Of a stretch of 64,000 bases of DNA, positions 20,662 to 33,803 are shown piece after piece. The stretch comes from Epithemia pelagica (lineage: Eukaryota > Bacillariophyta > Bacillariophyceae > Surirellales > Surirellaceae), in the NCBI GenBank assembly GCA_946965045.2, contig OX337236.1, forward strand, positions 248,001-312,000, in the 5' to 3' direction. The notes under the pieces are model-generated. The model was not told where the DNA came from. It did not search any database and was given only the letters and a program-made list of their open reading frames with translations. Positions within the stretch are counted from its first letter, which is position 1, and every line of letters begins with the position of its first letter. The position numbers and the translations under genes were made by a program.

Positions 20662-23600
20662 TCACTTGGAAGTCGATTGAGAGCGAAGAAAAAATTGAAT
20701 CCAGTATGGAATCGGGCCTTGATGGACCATCAATGCGGTTTCGGATCCAGCTATGGGTTCAACGTGAGCGCATGGAAGATCACTGGCAGTGTTTGTGGGA
20801 TCGTCATCGGCCTGAACGTTGGGATCAAGATTGGAGCAATAGACGAGACTGTGACGCTTGAAGTCAGGACCAGACAAATTCTTGGTGAAAAGATCGGCGC
20901 TGTTGTCAGGTGAGTGGACCCATACTGTATGAATGAGTCCTTCTTCCTTCATCTCACGCAAAAAATGCCACTTCACATCAATATGTCGAGTACGACCGCC
21001 CACACTCCATGAGTGTGTCAATGCAAGAGCTCCTTTGCAATCCATGTGTAGAATCATGGGTTTGGCAACGGTAAGTCCCATCTGTTCCAGTACGCGCATT
21101 CCAAACAACATCCTCTGACCTGTTTCAACGGCTGCAACAATTTTGGCTTCACTCACGGATAGAGTCACACAGTCTTGCATACGGCTAGATTCAGAAATGG
21201 GAGCATCTTGCAAGAAAACTGAAATACCAGATACGCTGTGGCGTCGTTCGGGATCCTTGGCGAAATCGGAATCACTGATACCACGGATGACAAAGTCAAA
21301 ACTGTCCTTGCGACCATCCCAACAACCAACCGGACGGAGTGTTTTACTGCGCTCAGAAGTGTCCATACAATACCGCATGACGCGGTACATTGCCTTGAGG
21401 TGGTTCTCCGTTGCTTGTTTCATAAACTTCGACAATTCACGGACGGAGTTCAAAATATCTGGTCGAGTCCATTTCATAAGATGCAATAACTTTCCAACCC
21501 CGCTACGATAGAGAGACTGCTGCTTGGAAGTCAAACTGGGGGATCCATCGTCATTGCGAAGAACTTCTCCAGGTGCTGCAGGAGTTGTATACGGCTGTGA
21601 AGGAATCGGTACGTCAAACTCATCGTGAAAGCTCTTCAACAACACGGGCTGACTCAACTTGCTCTGGCGATTGGTCCGATCGATGTCAATCTTGCACCCA
21701 ATATATTCGGTCATAGGACCACAATCATCACAGTCGAAATGGGCCTTCATTGCTTCTTTGGAATGGTGGACACCGGCTTCAGAGCCACAAATCAAAAAGT
21801 CATCTACTCATGACAGCCAAATCACTAATCCAAACGCAGTCCAGGCGAAATAAAGACAAGGGTCTGCGCGATTGCGAAGAAATCCAATGAGCTGCATCAC
21901 GACCTGAACCTTATTCCAAAAGGCTCGAGCGGCTTGCTTGGTTCCGTAGAGAGTCTTTCCCAGAAACACCAACCAACCGGGCGGATATTTGGATTCCATT
22001 CCTTTCGGAATGGTCATCCACATCTTGCGGTCCTTTTCAAAATCGCCGAGGAGAAAAGCGCCCTTGACGTCCATAATATGGACCACCCAATTCGCAATGA
22101 TGATCAGAACAAGAATGATCATGATGGTCATCTCGGACGCGACAGGAGCAAACGTCGCATGACTGTCATAATGTTCGCCGTCGACCTGTTCATAGCCACG
22201 GGCGTTAAGACGAGCACGAAAAGTGCCGTTCGCCTTCTTCTTCATGGCCCAAACATTACTCAGAATCTTAGCTCCGACAGGGACATCTTCCGGAGCACAC
22301 GGAATAAACACACCGTTATCAATCATGCGCTGATACTCATTTTCAATGGACTCAAGCCATTGGTCACGTTCAGGACCATTGATGGCTTCTTCGTAGGTCA
22401 GGACGTGTAACTCTTTAGTATTCTGAATTCCACCGCCTAGACCTGCACCCACTAGGGCACATTCCTGTGCAAGCGTTGTAGAGTTTGTGCTATATCCTGA
22501 GGCAATACTGTCAATCGGAAAGGTAGGAGCTTGATAGTCGGGATCGACATCAGTAGACAGAAAGGCATCACTGATATCATTGGAGATCAGAGGGGCATCA
22601 TCATGAAATACAGGAGCTCGATACACGTCGGCATGTTGATAGCCTTGTCGAACGTCAGAAGCTGGAGGAGCGAAATCGAAATCGGCATCTTCATGTCCCA
22701 AAGATGACATAGCTTGATAATACCGCACCTCAGCGCTACTCAGTTGCAATCGGCTGAAATCGATGCCAGCACATGCATATTCTTCAATCAGTCGCTTCGG
22801 AGGTCGAACATGTCGTCCTGTGCGAGTGACTTGCTCGCGACGAGGAGTTGCAGACGTCATCACGCTTACATTATCGTCGGCATCGTCGGCTTGATTGATG
22901 GTTTCGACAGTCGGTCGTTCAATCTCCATGGGTGCATTAGATTCGGGCTCGATCTCGTCTGTCTTTGGTTGGGCGTTGTTGTCTTCAAGCATTTCAATAA
23001 ACGGAGCATTGTCATCGATTAATGGTAGGTCTTCATGGTCGGCATAAGTACTGGGGTCAACAACTGGACTAACCATGAGATGGGGCACACTTGGAGGAGG
23101 AACAAAATACATGCGGCGAAGCCAAACCACATCTCGAGTCATATGGACCATTTTGGTGGTTGGATTGAACATTCGATATACATCGCCTGCATGATCCTTA
23201 CAATAGCCCACAAAGAGACAATGGGCTCCACGATCATTCAGCTTCTTTGATGTGTCTGTGGCGATCTTGACAGTTCCGGCCTCTCCCCATGTGCAAAGAT
23301 GATGGGCGAATTTTGGAAGTTGACCACACCAATGTTCATACCGAGTCTGAGAAACACCATTGATCTCAATGACGACGAGTCCATCTAATAAAGTCGCAGT
23401 ATCGAAGGCTGTAGTCCACAATAAATTGCGATATTCCAAAGGCAGGTTAGCTCGATGCATCATAGCTCGTCCACGCATAGCAATGGTAGAGATGCTAACT
23501 TCCGCTAGGAAGTTCTGTTGGGGAGTATTGCGCGCGGTGAACTCGAACTCGATGCCCAATTTCCACGCAGCAGACTGTGCTCGAGACTGTAGAAGAATGT

Positions 23601-25788
23601 TCTCACCGGCATTGTCAAGTCGGACATGTGTCACACCCAATCCATTGGATGCCCATCGTTGAAACAATTCGCAAACGGGTTCAACCATTGCGTTCTTTGA
23701 GGAATGAAAAGATGAGAATTTTAGTTGGGTCTTTCCATGCACTATCATACACCACTGGTATTTCTTGGGGTATGGCATCGATGGCGTACGACGGACAGAA
23801 CTCATGTCAAGATACACACGATTCACGGCAAGATTTTGGCTCGGATCATAATCGTCGTCAAGTTTGGTTTTCGACTTGGATCGAGGAAAGTTCTTTCGAC
23901 GTGCCTTTCCGGCTGCACATGCGGCACATTGGTCCATTGGAGATGAGTCAAGAGTGAATCCAAGATGATCCATGATGGCCTTGAGTTGATGATTGCCGAT
24001 GTGGCCAAGACGGTCATGTGCTTGCTGCTGTGTCATGATGTTGCGTTTTGTTGGGAAGTTGACATTGGGTACCGCGCCGATGATTTCTTGATGTGTCTTG
24101 CTGGTGTCACGACGTAAGTACATGCAGAAAATCATGCCATCTGGAGTGGGAATGACGATATCGAACTCAACATGCATCTGACCTTTGCTGATGACGATTT
24201 TCTCCGATGATCCAGACAGAGACCAACCTTGCTTCAGCATTTTCGATACGCTGAAAAGGTTGAAGGCAGCCGACGGAAGAAGATTCACACCAGTCAGACG
24301 AGCTGGGCCGACTTCGTGGCCATGTTTATCGCAACGAATACCAGGCAAATCACCAATCAACGAAGCAGTTTCGGTTGTATCATTGGCCATCACCAATCCG
24401 ATGGGATCAACAGGTTTGTGGAGGTTGATCATCCCTTGTGCATGGGATGTCATGTGTTGGGTTGCGCCAGTATCAGCGATCCAAATATTCGGATCACGCA
24501 AGATCTGAATGTCGGAAGGGAACTCGATTCCGCTCAAAAGCGCTTCAACATGAGTGCCTTGGGAAGGATTAGCAGTCGTGGCGCTATTGGTGTTCACAGG
24601 AGGACCGGTCAAATTTGATGCAACAACAGTGGCAATGTCTTGTGTTCCATTGGGAATTGGAGTCTGTTGTGGTGGTGGTTCTTGTGGAGCTTGTTGTTGT
24701 TGACGGCGACTTGTCCAGTTCGGCGGACGCAGATGTGCATTCTTGGGGTTCTCCCAGCATCGATGTGTCGAATGTCCATACACTTTACAATCCTCACAAT
24801 ATGGTCTTGGGCGATTGGGATCGTATGGGCGTTGTTGATACTGTCCTGGAGTGTTTGGTCGATATGCTTGATGCTGAGGAGGTCCATTGTTTGGAGCTTG
24901 GTATTGTCCAGCGACCAATGCTGTACCTTGATGGGCTTGATTGAGGCGCAAAGGACATTGGTAGTATCCATGGCCTGGCTCTTGGCAGAAGTTACAAATC
25001 ACATAAGGACTGGAGACCTCGGAGTTAGTGCTTCCAACGGCTTGACAAATGGGAGCATTCTTGACGACTTGAGTGGCTTGAAGTGACAATCCACCACTGT
25101 CAAGACTCGATTCCGTTCCGTCTTCGCCATCGTCATCTTCGTCATGGTGGAGATTCCATTGTGTCATCATGGCGTCGATCAGATCATCGGCCGTTACTTG
25201 ACTTCCTTTGGCTCGTTGTTCGGCGGCTACGATGGTGTTGTATACTGGAGCAGCTTTCTCGATCACAATGGCGACAAGATCGTCGTCACCCAACTCGTGG
25301 TTGTGTCGATTCTCAATCTGGGAGATCTTCTTGCGGAGAATCTTGGGATTCATGGTATCAGTCATGTTGATTTTGTTGATATCTTGTCGGATTCGTGTCT
25401 TGGCCGCAATGTTTTCGCTTGTATAATTTCGATTCAACCCCTTGATGATGATATGAGCTTGTCCACCCGGCCAATCAGCTGTGATGGACTTCATGACGAG
25501 CTTGAGATCGTCATCTGCTTGGAGAGCCATGCTGAGACAGGATACCGCCATTGTATTCCGGTGTAGAGCCTTCTTCTGCTTCTTTCCGGAGTCTGTTGAT
25601 TCGTCGATCACAGCATCTTCTGTTCCCGGCAAATCGGGATCAGGTTGTTCTGAGAGAGCTTGTATGAAATTGTATACTCGGGCATGAGAACGGAATCTCA
25701 TCCACCAGATCGGATAGTCCGACTTCTTCCCGGAGAAAGTTGGTACCTTGACCGCTGTTGCTGACTTGTCATTGCTTGTAGTATCCAT
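20662..25788 (-). CDS. copia Gag-Pol polyprotein with one in-frame stop
   Basis: ATG 25788 opens a 1326-codon frame ending with TGA at 21808-21810; the same frame then continues open to 20662. Gag carries two zinc knuckles (C265-C268-H273-C278 and C331-C334-H339-C344). The protease has IADTGATQH (Asp439). Integrase follows with its HHCC region (HDRLGHIG..., CAACAAGKA) and the catalytic region YLDMSS, RLDNAGE and a downstream Glu. Reverse transcriptase starts near NVWAMKKKANGTFRARL and includes MDVKGAFLLGDF. RNase H ends with HMDCKGALALTH and RHIDVKWHFLREM. The TGA sits directly before the VDD of the RT catalytic motif, where copia proteins usually have an aromatic residue; a TGG-to-TGA change is the simplest reading. 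The copy is therefore probably inactive unless the stop is read through. Confidence 0.92.
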
Positions 25789-26013
25789 GATGATGATTTT
25801 GATGATAGATGAATGGAGTTAGACGAGTTTGGCAAACAACAACACACGATCAACGATTCCAAACCTTTGCGGTAATGGTCGTTCTGTCCCGATTTCAATG
25901 TAACAATCCAACGATTTGACTCAGTTCTTCGATTCTTCTTGTTCCCGTAAGGCTTGATTCTCTTTCTTTTGCATCTGAGGGACCAACAAAGCAATCACCG
26001 ATACTAGCTAGTA

Positions 26014-26305
26014 TGTTGGATCACTAGATTGGCCCAAATGGACTCTTCCGTGCACAGAAGCAATAGAGATGTAAATGTAGACGAATTGCTTTTCAAAATG
26101 ATCGATCTAGAAAGAGTGAATGTTACGACTAGAGTGTTGTCCAAGATGGGAGTTGTTGTTGTGCCAGTTGAGAGTTGAGATCGAAATCATCCAAGATCTA
26201 GGTGTTCTATAACCGCCTCCCATACGGTTTCTATCCCAAGGATTTGGATGTGCGACCACTACGGGATCACGACATGAAGAGCGACTCAATTCTTTGATTC
26301 CGACA
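26014..26305 (-). repeat. 5' LTR of the copia element
   Basis: This is the upstream LTR with respect to the minus-strand coding direction. It carries a tandem duplication of agttgag near 26165 that the other LTR lacks. The 225 bp between it and the Gag start should hold the primer-binding site and leader; the tRNA primer could not be identified by eye. Confidence 0.95.
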
Positions 26306-26346
26306 ACATCATGTCCATTCGGACTACCATCTGTACTTTTTAGCAT
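26306..26346 (-). pseudogene. upstream part of the host gene split by copia
   Basis: The frame reads from an ATG at 26346 (MLKSTDGSPNGHDV) into the element. Upstream of the ATG the same frame meets a TGA about 25 bases away, preceded by a possible splice acceptor (gatcgcag). So either translation starts here, making a protein of about 100 residues, or this is an internal exon of a gene whose other exons were not found. It faces TOP6B head to head across about 410 bp. Confidence 0.45.
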
Positions 26347-26758
26347 GCTTTTCTCAACTGCGATCTCTCAATCCCCTCTTCATTCCTCCATTAGATGCTC
26401 CTACGATACTGGACTGATTCATTTTACCACACCATCACTGATCATGGATTATACCACAATGGTCAGTCCCTTCGGTTTCAGATTTCAGAACCATGTATCA
26501 ATTCCGGTGGATCAAGTCGTCATTTCATGGAGGGACCGCCCGGCGCGATGAGGAGAATGACGAGGAGGGCAATGGTCGAGGAGGGCGCATGCCGGACAAG
26601 ACACTTGCCCTCCCGAAAGGCTGGGCGCGCGCGACGCGAAAGGACTGCGTCCAGCATTTTTTTCGCGACCGTCATTGCTTCCATGAGCACAAAAAGGTTG
26701 CCAAAGGAGACCAACGAGATCCAGATACAGTCATCATTGACACAAACAATAGTTGATC
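26347..26758. promoter_or_regulatory. TOP6B upstream region
   Basis: About 410 bp lie between the disrupted minus-strand gene and TOP6B. The right part is the source of the duplicated block at 13480-13635. No core promoter motif could be assigned with confidence. Confidence 0.4.
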
Positions 26759-29204
26759 ATGTCAAGCAAAAGGGGAGGTTCGAAGCAATCGTCGTCCAAG
26801 AATAACAAGAAAAAGAATCCTGCAGCCACCAACAACGGCGAGGTGCAGATTCAAAAATCGCCGGCTGAATTCTTTGCCGAACATCAAGCCATTGCCGGCT
26901 TTGACAATGCCGGCAAATCGCTCTTTACCAGTTTGCGCGAATTGGTCGAAAATGGCTTGGATGCGGCCGAATCCATTGCCGAATTGCCCCAGATTGACAT
27001 AGAATTGCGCGAATATACCCAGGCCGAATTCAATCGCCTCCGTGGCGATTCCCCCGCCAAACAAGTCAATCCGGACCTGTACGTTGTCAAGGCCAAAAAG
27101 ACTGCTGCCACCAAAAAGCTCAAGGAAGGCACTACGACGACAACTGCCAAGGAGGATCCAAAGAAGAAAAAGACGGCAAAACAGAACAAGAGCACCAAAC
27201 CAAATGGCAACGAGTCGGACAATGACGACGACGACGACGAAGAGGAGTACCAGGATCCTGCTTCCACTACCACCAAAGCAGTCTGCACTCCCGGAGCCGA
27301 CGAACCAAACGACACCACCACCAAAAACAACAACAACAATACCAAGGATGGCAAAAAGGCGGTCCGCCGCAAGGCTCCGCAAGAAGCCTATTTTTCCTTA
27401 TCGGTCCAAGACAATGGCTGCGGCATGTCCCACGATGCCATTCCCCAGTTGCTGGGCCGCGTCTTGTCGGGGAGTAAATATGGCGTGCGTCAAACGCGTG
27501 GTAAATTTGGATTGGGATCCAAAATGGCCTTGATTTGGAGCAAAAAAAGTACCGGCATGCCGATTCACGTCACGAGCAGTCATCGACCCAACGGGGGACC
27601 CCCGGCCGCGACCTGGTCCTATTGTCAACTCGATATGGACATTCATCACAATGAACCCCGTATTTTGGAACACACGCAACATGACAATACTTGCCCCGAA
27701 ACGACGCCGTGGGTCGGCACACGGGTGCAACTCATGATTGCCGGCAATTGGACGACGTACAAATCACGCATTTTGCATTATTTGCAACAATTGGCCATTA
27801 TTACGCCCTACGCGCAAATACGATTTTGCTATTCCAATGCGTCCGATCCCAAACGTCAAGATGTCACGGTCCGCTACGAACGACGATCGGAACAAATGCC
27901 TCCCCCGGCCCAACAAGTCAAGCATCATCCTGCCTCGGTCAATAATTTAATTGTCCAACAATTGCTCCAACAAACCAAGACCAAGACACTGCACAAATTC
28001 TTGTCGACGGAATTGGCCGCCGTCAGTCCGGCCATGGCGCACAAACTCGTGGCCGAAGTCAATGTGTCGCCGGACTTGAAACCACTCGAGTTGGTGGACA
28101 AGAAAATTACTCGCTTGGTCCAAGTCTTGAGATCGGTTCAATTCAAAAATCCGGATGGGTCTTGTTTGTCCCCCTTGGGCGAATACAATTTGAATTTGGG
28201 CATTCGCAAAGTCTTGGAACCGGACACGGTCGCCACGGCCCGCGATCGTCCCAGCGCCTACGAAGGACATCCCTTTGTCGTGGAGGCCGCCGTCAGTTTG
28301 GGTGGCCCGCACGTCAAGGAAGGCATTACCGTCATTCGCTTTGCCAATCGAATTCCTCTCTTGTTTGAAGGCGGCGCCGATGTTGCCACCCGGGTCGCCC
28401 ATACCAAACTCAAGTGGACGCAGTACAAAATGGATCCCAAACGAGACAAGATTGGAGTCTTTGTCTCCATTGTCAGTACCAAAATTCCCTTCAAGGGAAC
28501 CTCCAAGGAATATATTGGAGACGATGCCACGGAAATTCAACAATCTGTCAAACGAGCCTTGCAAGCCTGCTGTAAGAAAAACTTGTTGTAGAGTTGTGCG
28601 TGTACATGGATATTGCTTTGTGTTTTCTCACCAAGTGTTGTTGTTGTTGTTGGTATTTGTCGTGATACCATCCTTGTCGTCTTGGATTGTCACAGGTCAA
28701 CAGCTTCGAGTCCACTTGACGAAACGCAATGCCATGAAAGATGCCAAGGAACGCAAGTCCAAGTTGGCCAAATACATTCCCAACATTAGTCAATCTCTCA
28801 TGGGAATTCTCAATGGAATGAAAAATGGGTGGACCGAACCAGTTGACGACAAACAAGAAGAAGAAGAGACCTCTCCCGCAGAACCTCCTTGCAAACGGCC
28901 CCGTTTGGACCTAGTACAGACCCGCGCGCTCTTGGATCAAGTGGACCGGAAGGAGATTACCCAAACGACAATTGAACAACGGTTGCGCAAGGCCATTGAA
29001 GGAAGTGGAATGGATGGAACAAGTGACGATCCGGCTCATTTGCTTCCAGCCGCAGACTGTCGCAAACCCTTGCTGTCCTTGGTCCCCCTTTACAACATGG
29101 AGGATCCCACGCATGATATTTATCATGCCCTCTTTCGATTCCGACCCATTAAACCAGTCTTGGATCTTACCACGGCATCAGGTCCGGATCCGCAAGAGGG
29201 GTAG
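26759..29204 (+). CDS. TOP6B: DNA topoisomerase VI subunit B (ATPase subunit)
   Basis: Two exons, 26759-28571 and 28696-29204, joined by a 124-bp GT-AG intron (GTAAGA...TCACAG) that restores the frame (ACC|QQLRVHLTKRNAMKDAKERK); 773 residues. The GHKL ATPase boxes are present: LRELVENGLDAA (Glu and Asn of the N box near residues 61-65), VQDNGCGM (residues 216-223) and RGKFGLGSKMAL (247-258). A linker of about 90 Lys/Asp/Thr/Asn-rich residues (112-206) is inserted between the N box and the G1 box. The transducer and a Topo VI B-type C terminus (YIPNISQSLMGIL) follow. With the SPO11-like A subunit the complex passes DNA duplexes; in plants it supports endoreduplication. The A subunit is not in this window. 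Start ATG is the first in frame, and its context is conserved in the duplicate at 13636. Confidence 0.93.
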
Positions 29205-30463
29205 GATTCACTCCATTGATTGTACCGTTGGAAACGATCCTGGCCTACTATATGAAGAGGCGAATCGCAGAGCGCTGTGGTTGTGCGTTCCAAGAGAAAT
29301 GTGCATGTGCCCGATGGACCGCTCGACGTTATTGTTCGGATTTCTTCATCTCCAGATGCACGAACTCGTACATAAGTTGCACCTTCCCGTCCGGAAGGAT
29401 GATCCAACGAACCATTGACAAACCAAACGGTATTCTCCTGGGTTTCATCCGTGAAAGGATGCAGATGGAAGTTGCCGGTTCCATTTGCATTCTTTTGCTT
29501 ATGACACCAGGAGAATAGACTCACTCTCTCGTTAATTTGAGAGGATATGGAGCTTGATCCATGGATCACGGATGCGATCGAATAAAGAGAGATTCCCATA
29601 CTGCCGAACATTCCGTTTTCATATTGGTTGATTCGGTCGACAAGATACACACCAGATCAAGACAACCATACAAAATCGACCATGCACCAAGACCATCGAG
29701 GGCAATCTCAACAACGTCGAATGAGAACCACGACGGCGACGTAGAAGCAGACATGGGACATCACGCCACCCGCTCGACGACGTTATCATCACTGAAATTA
29801 TCCCCCAAGAGTGAGCAACTATGATATCAACTATTCACCTCCGCCACGAGATTTTCCAACAAACCACATCAATGCAACGAGGGACGACCTTGCCGACGGC
29901 AACCAAAGAGCGGTAGAGAACAATGAACCAAGCGACACCACTGTCCCAGCGTTGTTTCCCATGGAGTGTACAGTACGTTCCGAAGCATTTCCGAAACCAC
30001 CATGCCATCTAACGGAACGCCGAAAAGCCCAGCAGAACTGTCTGTATTGCATATTGTGACCGACTGCGCGACTGCGCTGTCCGTAGGCTCCCCCGGCGCG
30101 TAGGCGTGCTCGCTTGATCGTCGCGAGCCGATCTTCCGGATGCTGTTCGTGCCCAACCAAAAATCAAGGAGTCGATAGAATGATCCGGAAGAAACCTTGA
30201 TCCAAGAACAATCGACGACCGAAACGGAAGTAGTGGAGGGTCCATTTGCACCCTGCCTTTGATGAAACCATTGAGTAAATACTTACTTTCTCGTCATTCG
30301 AAAGAGGATATGGAGCTCATTCCAGGTCATGGATGCGATCGAATAGAGAGTCCTTCCTCTTGTGTCTTTGATCAAGTCGATCCAGTCGACACGACAGAAA
30401 ATCAGCAAATTCCCATTGCCATAAAAAGTCGACATTGCATTAAAACACAATCGATTGAGAGAA
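29205..30463. other. intergenic with a decayed copy of the LRR gene 5' end
   Basis: The stretch 29535-29800 resembles 30296-30545, the upstream region and first codons of the next gene. Shared blocks are gaggatatggagct, ggatgcgatcgaata, gtcgacaaga/gtcgacacga, and cgtcgaatgagaac followed by gcagac and cacgccacccgctc or the like. In protein terms TSNENHDGDVEADMGHHATRST here matches TSNENTSISAEADVGEHEHDTRSAT there. No long frame survives, so this looks like a broken tandem duplicate. The rest of the interval shows no gene. Confidence 0.6.
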
Positions 30464-33422
30464 ATGGCACCCACGTCGAATGAGAACACCAGTATTTCCG
30501 CCGAGGCAGACGTTGGAGAACACGAGCACGACACCCGCTCCGCGACGCCCAACAGCCAAAGAGCCGGAGGGGAAAATGGAGCAAGCGACTCTCCAGTACC
30601 CTCGGAAGCGTTGCCGCAGCCACAAGAAGCCCGGCCAGCGAGGAGCATTAGAGCCTCAGAGCCTCCCAATGTGGCAACGACGTACCGGACCACACAACAA
30701 CACAAGAAGAACCTCAACCACAAAACCAAGCGCCCATCATTGTTGTCACGGCGGAAATTAGTCCAAGCTGGAGCCATTGCCGTGGAACCGACACGGTCTC
30801 CAAACCCTACCAATATCAACAACAACAACAACAAGACAACAGATGTACTGGTTGACGAACCAACCGGTCCCCGTGTGGTAAAATTGAACAGCGACAAGAC
30901 TACAGCGTCAACAAAAACAGGGTTGTTTCCGGCCCCTCTTGCTTCGCCTCGCCGTGTTTCCCGTTCCTCGAACACCTCCACAACAACGTTGGTAACAGAG
31001 CCACCGCAGCCGGTGACTACTACTTTGACAGGGATCACAAAGCTCACGGTTGACAAACCATCCATTGGCCCATATTCTTCGGCATCCACTTATGCGTCCA
31101 CCGGAACAGTCCATCCATGGCTCGAGCACTGATGACGACAAGGATGATCCAGCTCAAGACCAGGAACAACCGTCCTCGTCGTCGACGCCATCTGCAGAGC
31201 ACGAATTGATTCGAGTACCGAGATATCCCACAACGACGGATCCTTATTCCTCTGAATTTCTTGTCAACGCTACATTGGTTGTGGACGACAACGAGGATTC
31301 AAACCGGAACATCAGTAACCCTGTCCAAGAGCCATTACGACAAGAGGGTCAAGGAGAAGTTACGTCCAATCCTCTTTTACCAAATCGGGTGGTGACAACG
31401 GCTAACACCACCTTGTTGGTAGAGGCGCGACCCTTGGACGAAGACAAGGAACAGGAAGAACGACAACGACAACGGGTACGATTCCTGACATGTATCAGCC
31501 TTGTCATGTTTCTCGTGGTGGTGGGAGTTGTAGTCACCATTGTGGTAGTTGTCACGTCCAACAACAATCGTGGTGGTGAGAATGCGGTTGGTGTGGACAA
31601 TCCCCTGGATCAAAACGACGATAAACTTTCACCGTCGCAGCCACCTTCGCCAGCTCCCACACGCTCTGAAACCACCCATTCTCCTAGTCCAGTTCCTTCC
31701 TGGACTCCCAGCAGCTTACCAAGCGCTGTTCCTTCGTCCGAGCCAACCGTCGCCTGTCCCAAACCCCATATCTGTTCTAGTGCGGATGGTGTTTGTGGCA
31801 ATTGCCTCGTGGAACGTGATGGCCAATCGGGCTGCAACTGTCCCATTTGCCAGTGTCTGGTTTGTGAACAAGATTCCGTCTGTTGCAGCTTTACGTGGGA
31901 CGACGTTTGTGTCGAATTGGCTCGAGACCTTTGTATTTGCGAAACCACACCGACGGAACCTCCCACCTTGTTTCCCACGTTTCGGCCCACCATTACCGCT
32001 GCTCCTTCTGTCAGTCCAGCCCCCACATTATATCCAACCATCTCCTCGGTACCCACCCAGTCTCCCTCAAATCGAATCCAATTTCCCGTGGAATTGATTC
32101 TGGCCTCGGACTATGCCATTCAAGGAGGGAAGGAGTTTGGAACGGACGAAGATACCTACCATATGAGAGCCCTCCGGTTTGTAGAAAACTCATCGGCTGA
32201 TATGGAACCATGGAGAATTGGACAACGCTATGTTCTGGCTTGTATCTATTATGCTACCAATGGCATTGCCCGACCTGGATCCTTTGTGATACTCGACTGG
32301 TTTAACCACTGGCTTTTGGAAGACAATGAATGCGAATGGTTTGGAGTTGTGTGTGAGTCCGAGTTTCCAGATCCGAAAAACACCGGCTCCACGTATGGTA
32401 ATGTGACTGAAATTGATTTGACCAGCAATATGTTGTCTGGAACGTTTCCCATTGAAGTGATTATTCTTCAAGATTCCCTACAAGTTTTGATTTTGAATGG
32501 AAATTTCGTGACCAATGTCGGTTTCACCCATGTCGCATGGTTGGGAGAATTGACCCAACTGCGCGTCTTGGAACTTGGCAAGACGGGGTTTGAATACGAC
32601 GGTTTGCCACCACAGCTGGGGGGACTCACCCAGCTGGAACGGCTCGATGTCAAGGGCACCAACTTTGTGGGACCCTTGAACGCCTCCATCTTTGATAACA
32701 TGAGCCAACTGCAACATTTGGATCTCAGCAGTCTTGAATTCAACAGTTCGCTTCCCGAAAACCTCAAAAATCTACCCGAGCTGCAGTATCTGGACTTGAC
32801 GGGTTCCTCCTTTACCGGGGACCTCAACACATTCTTTGGAGAAAGCGGGACCTTTCCCAAGATCAAGACCTTGGTACTGGATGTCAATCCTGACATTGGT
32901 GGTACCATTCCTACATCCATCTCGACAGTAACGACCTTGGAAACGCTGGGTATCTTGGATTGTGGCTTGACGGGGCCGTTGGACAGTTTTTGGGTGAGTG
33001 CTACCAATTTTGCATTCATTCAACGGATTCGGCTTTCCTACAATCCCAAGATTGGTGGTACACTGTCCACAGTCGTTGGATCCCTGCCCACGTTGGAGAT
33101 GTTGGACTTGGACAATTGCGGCCTCACGGGTACGATTCCAACCGAGCTGAGGAACTTGTCCAATCTCCAGATTTTGGTACTGCATACAAACGGGTTCCAC
33201 CAAGCCATCCCGACAGAATTGGGTGATATTCCGGGCTTGTCCTGGCTCCAATTGCACAGCAATGATTTGACGGGCAGTATGCCCGAATCCATTTGTAGCA
33301 ATCGAGTTTTGGGTAATTTGGGAACGTTGAGTGCCGATTGCGACGTCGATCTGCTGGATGGAGGGACGCAAATCACGTGTGATACCAAGACTTGTTGTAC
33401 CTGTTGTGGTTCAAACTGTTGA
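30464..33422 (+). CDS. single-pass transmembrane leucine-rich-repeat protein
   Basis: Start ATG 30464. A predicted intron 30992-31109 (118 bp, GTAACA...AACAG) joins the N-terminal frame (TSTTTL) to SIHGSSTDDDKDD, giving 946 residues. The first 300 residues are polar and Ser/Thr/Asn-rich, probably cytosolic. A membrane helix FLTCISLVMFLVVVGVVVTI lies near residues 300-325. Then comes a Pro/Ser-rich linker, a Cys-rich block (CPKPHICSSADGVCGNC...CCSFTWDDVC), another Pro/Ser spacer, an LRR N-terminal cap with WLLEDNECEWFGVVC and about 11 LRRs of the plant type (LxxLxxLxLxxNxLtGxIP, for example LEMLDLDNCGLTGTIPTEL). It ends in a Cys-rich tail (CDTKTCCTCCGSNC). There is no kinase domain. Such proteins form large families in diatoms; a cell-surface binding or adhesion role is inferred. 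Confidence 0.85.
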
Positions 33423-33803
33423 ACACTTTGGTAATCTTGCATAGTCGCCCACTTTTAGTTATGTTTGCGTGGTTCCACCAGGAGCATTTTGATAGAGCCC
33501 GAGATCATCTACTCCTAAGATGGAACCCCACCTTTCTGTCCTTTATAGATAGCTTGCATAGCTTGCCGTAACAGAATTAGTCGTGGTTGAGTCGATCACC
33601 AGTACTTACGCACTCATCGGCGGCATCAACGACCCACAGAAGACGACCATGGGGAATGGGATGCACCCAAGCCCGGTTCGGTATCGTTTACGACTGCCAT
33701 TTCATCTGCATCTACTTGTTGAAACTTGTTGAAAAAGTATCCAGGACAATTCGCTGCCCATTGAGATCAATCCACATCATATTAGATTCGACCGACCACT
33801 AAG
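33423..33803. other. intergenic, no gene seen
   Basis: About 380 bp between two plus-strand genes. Only short frames without recognisable motifs are present. Confidence 0.5.

Larger units (their letters stand above)
20086..26305 (-). mobile_element. Ty1/copia LTR retrotransposon, nearly intact
   Basis: Two LTRs of 285 bp (20086-20370) and 292 bp (26014-26305) begin TGTTGG and end CCGACA in plus orientation. The element is flanked by a perfect 5-bp target duplication ACATC (20081-20085 and 26306-26310). The coding sequence runs on the minus strand from 25788 to 20662 in the order Gag, protease, integrase, reverse transcriptase, RNase H, which defines copia. The LTRs differ by one substitution and one 7-bp duplication, so the insertion is recent. 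The element lies inside a host exon. Confidence 0.95.
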
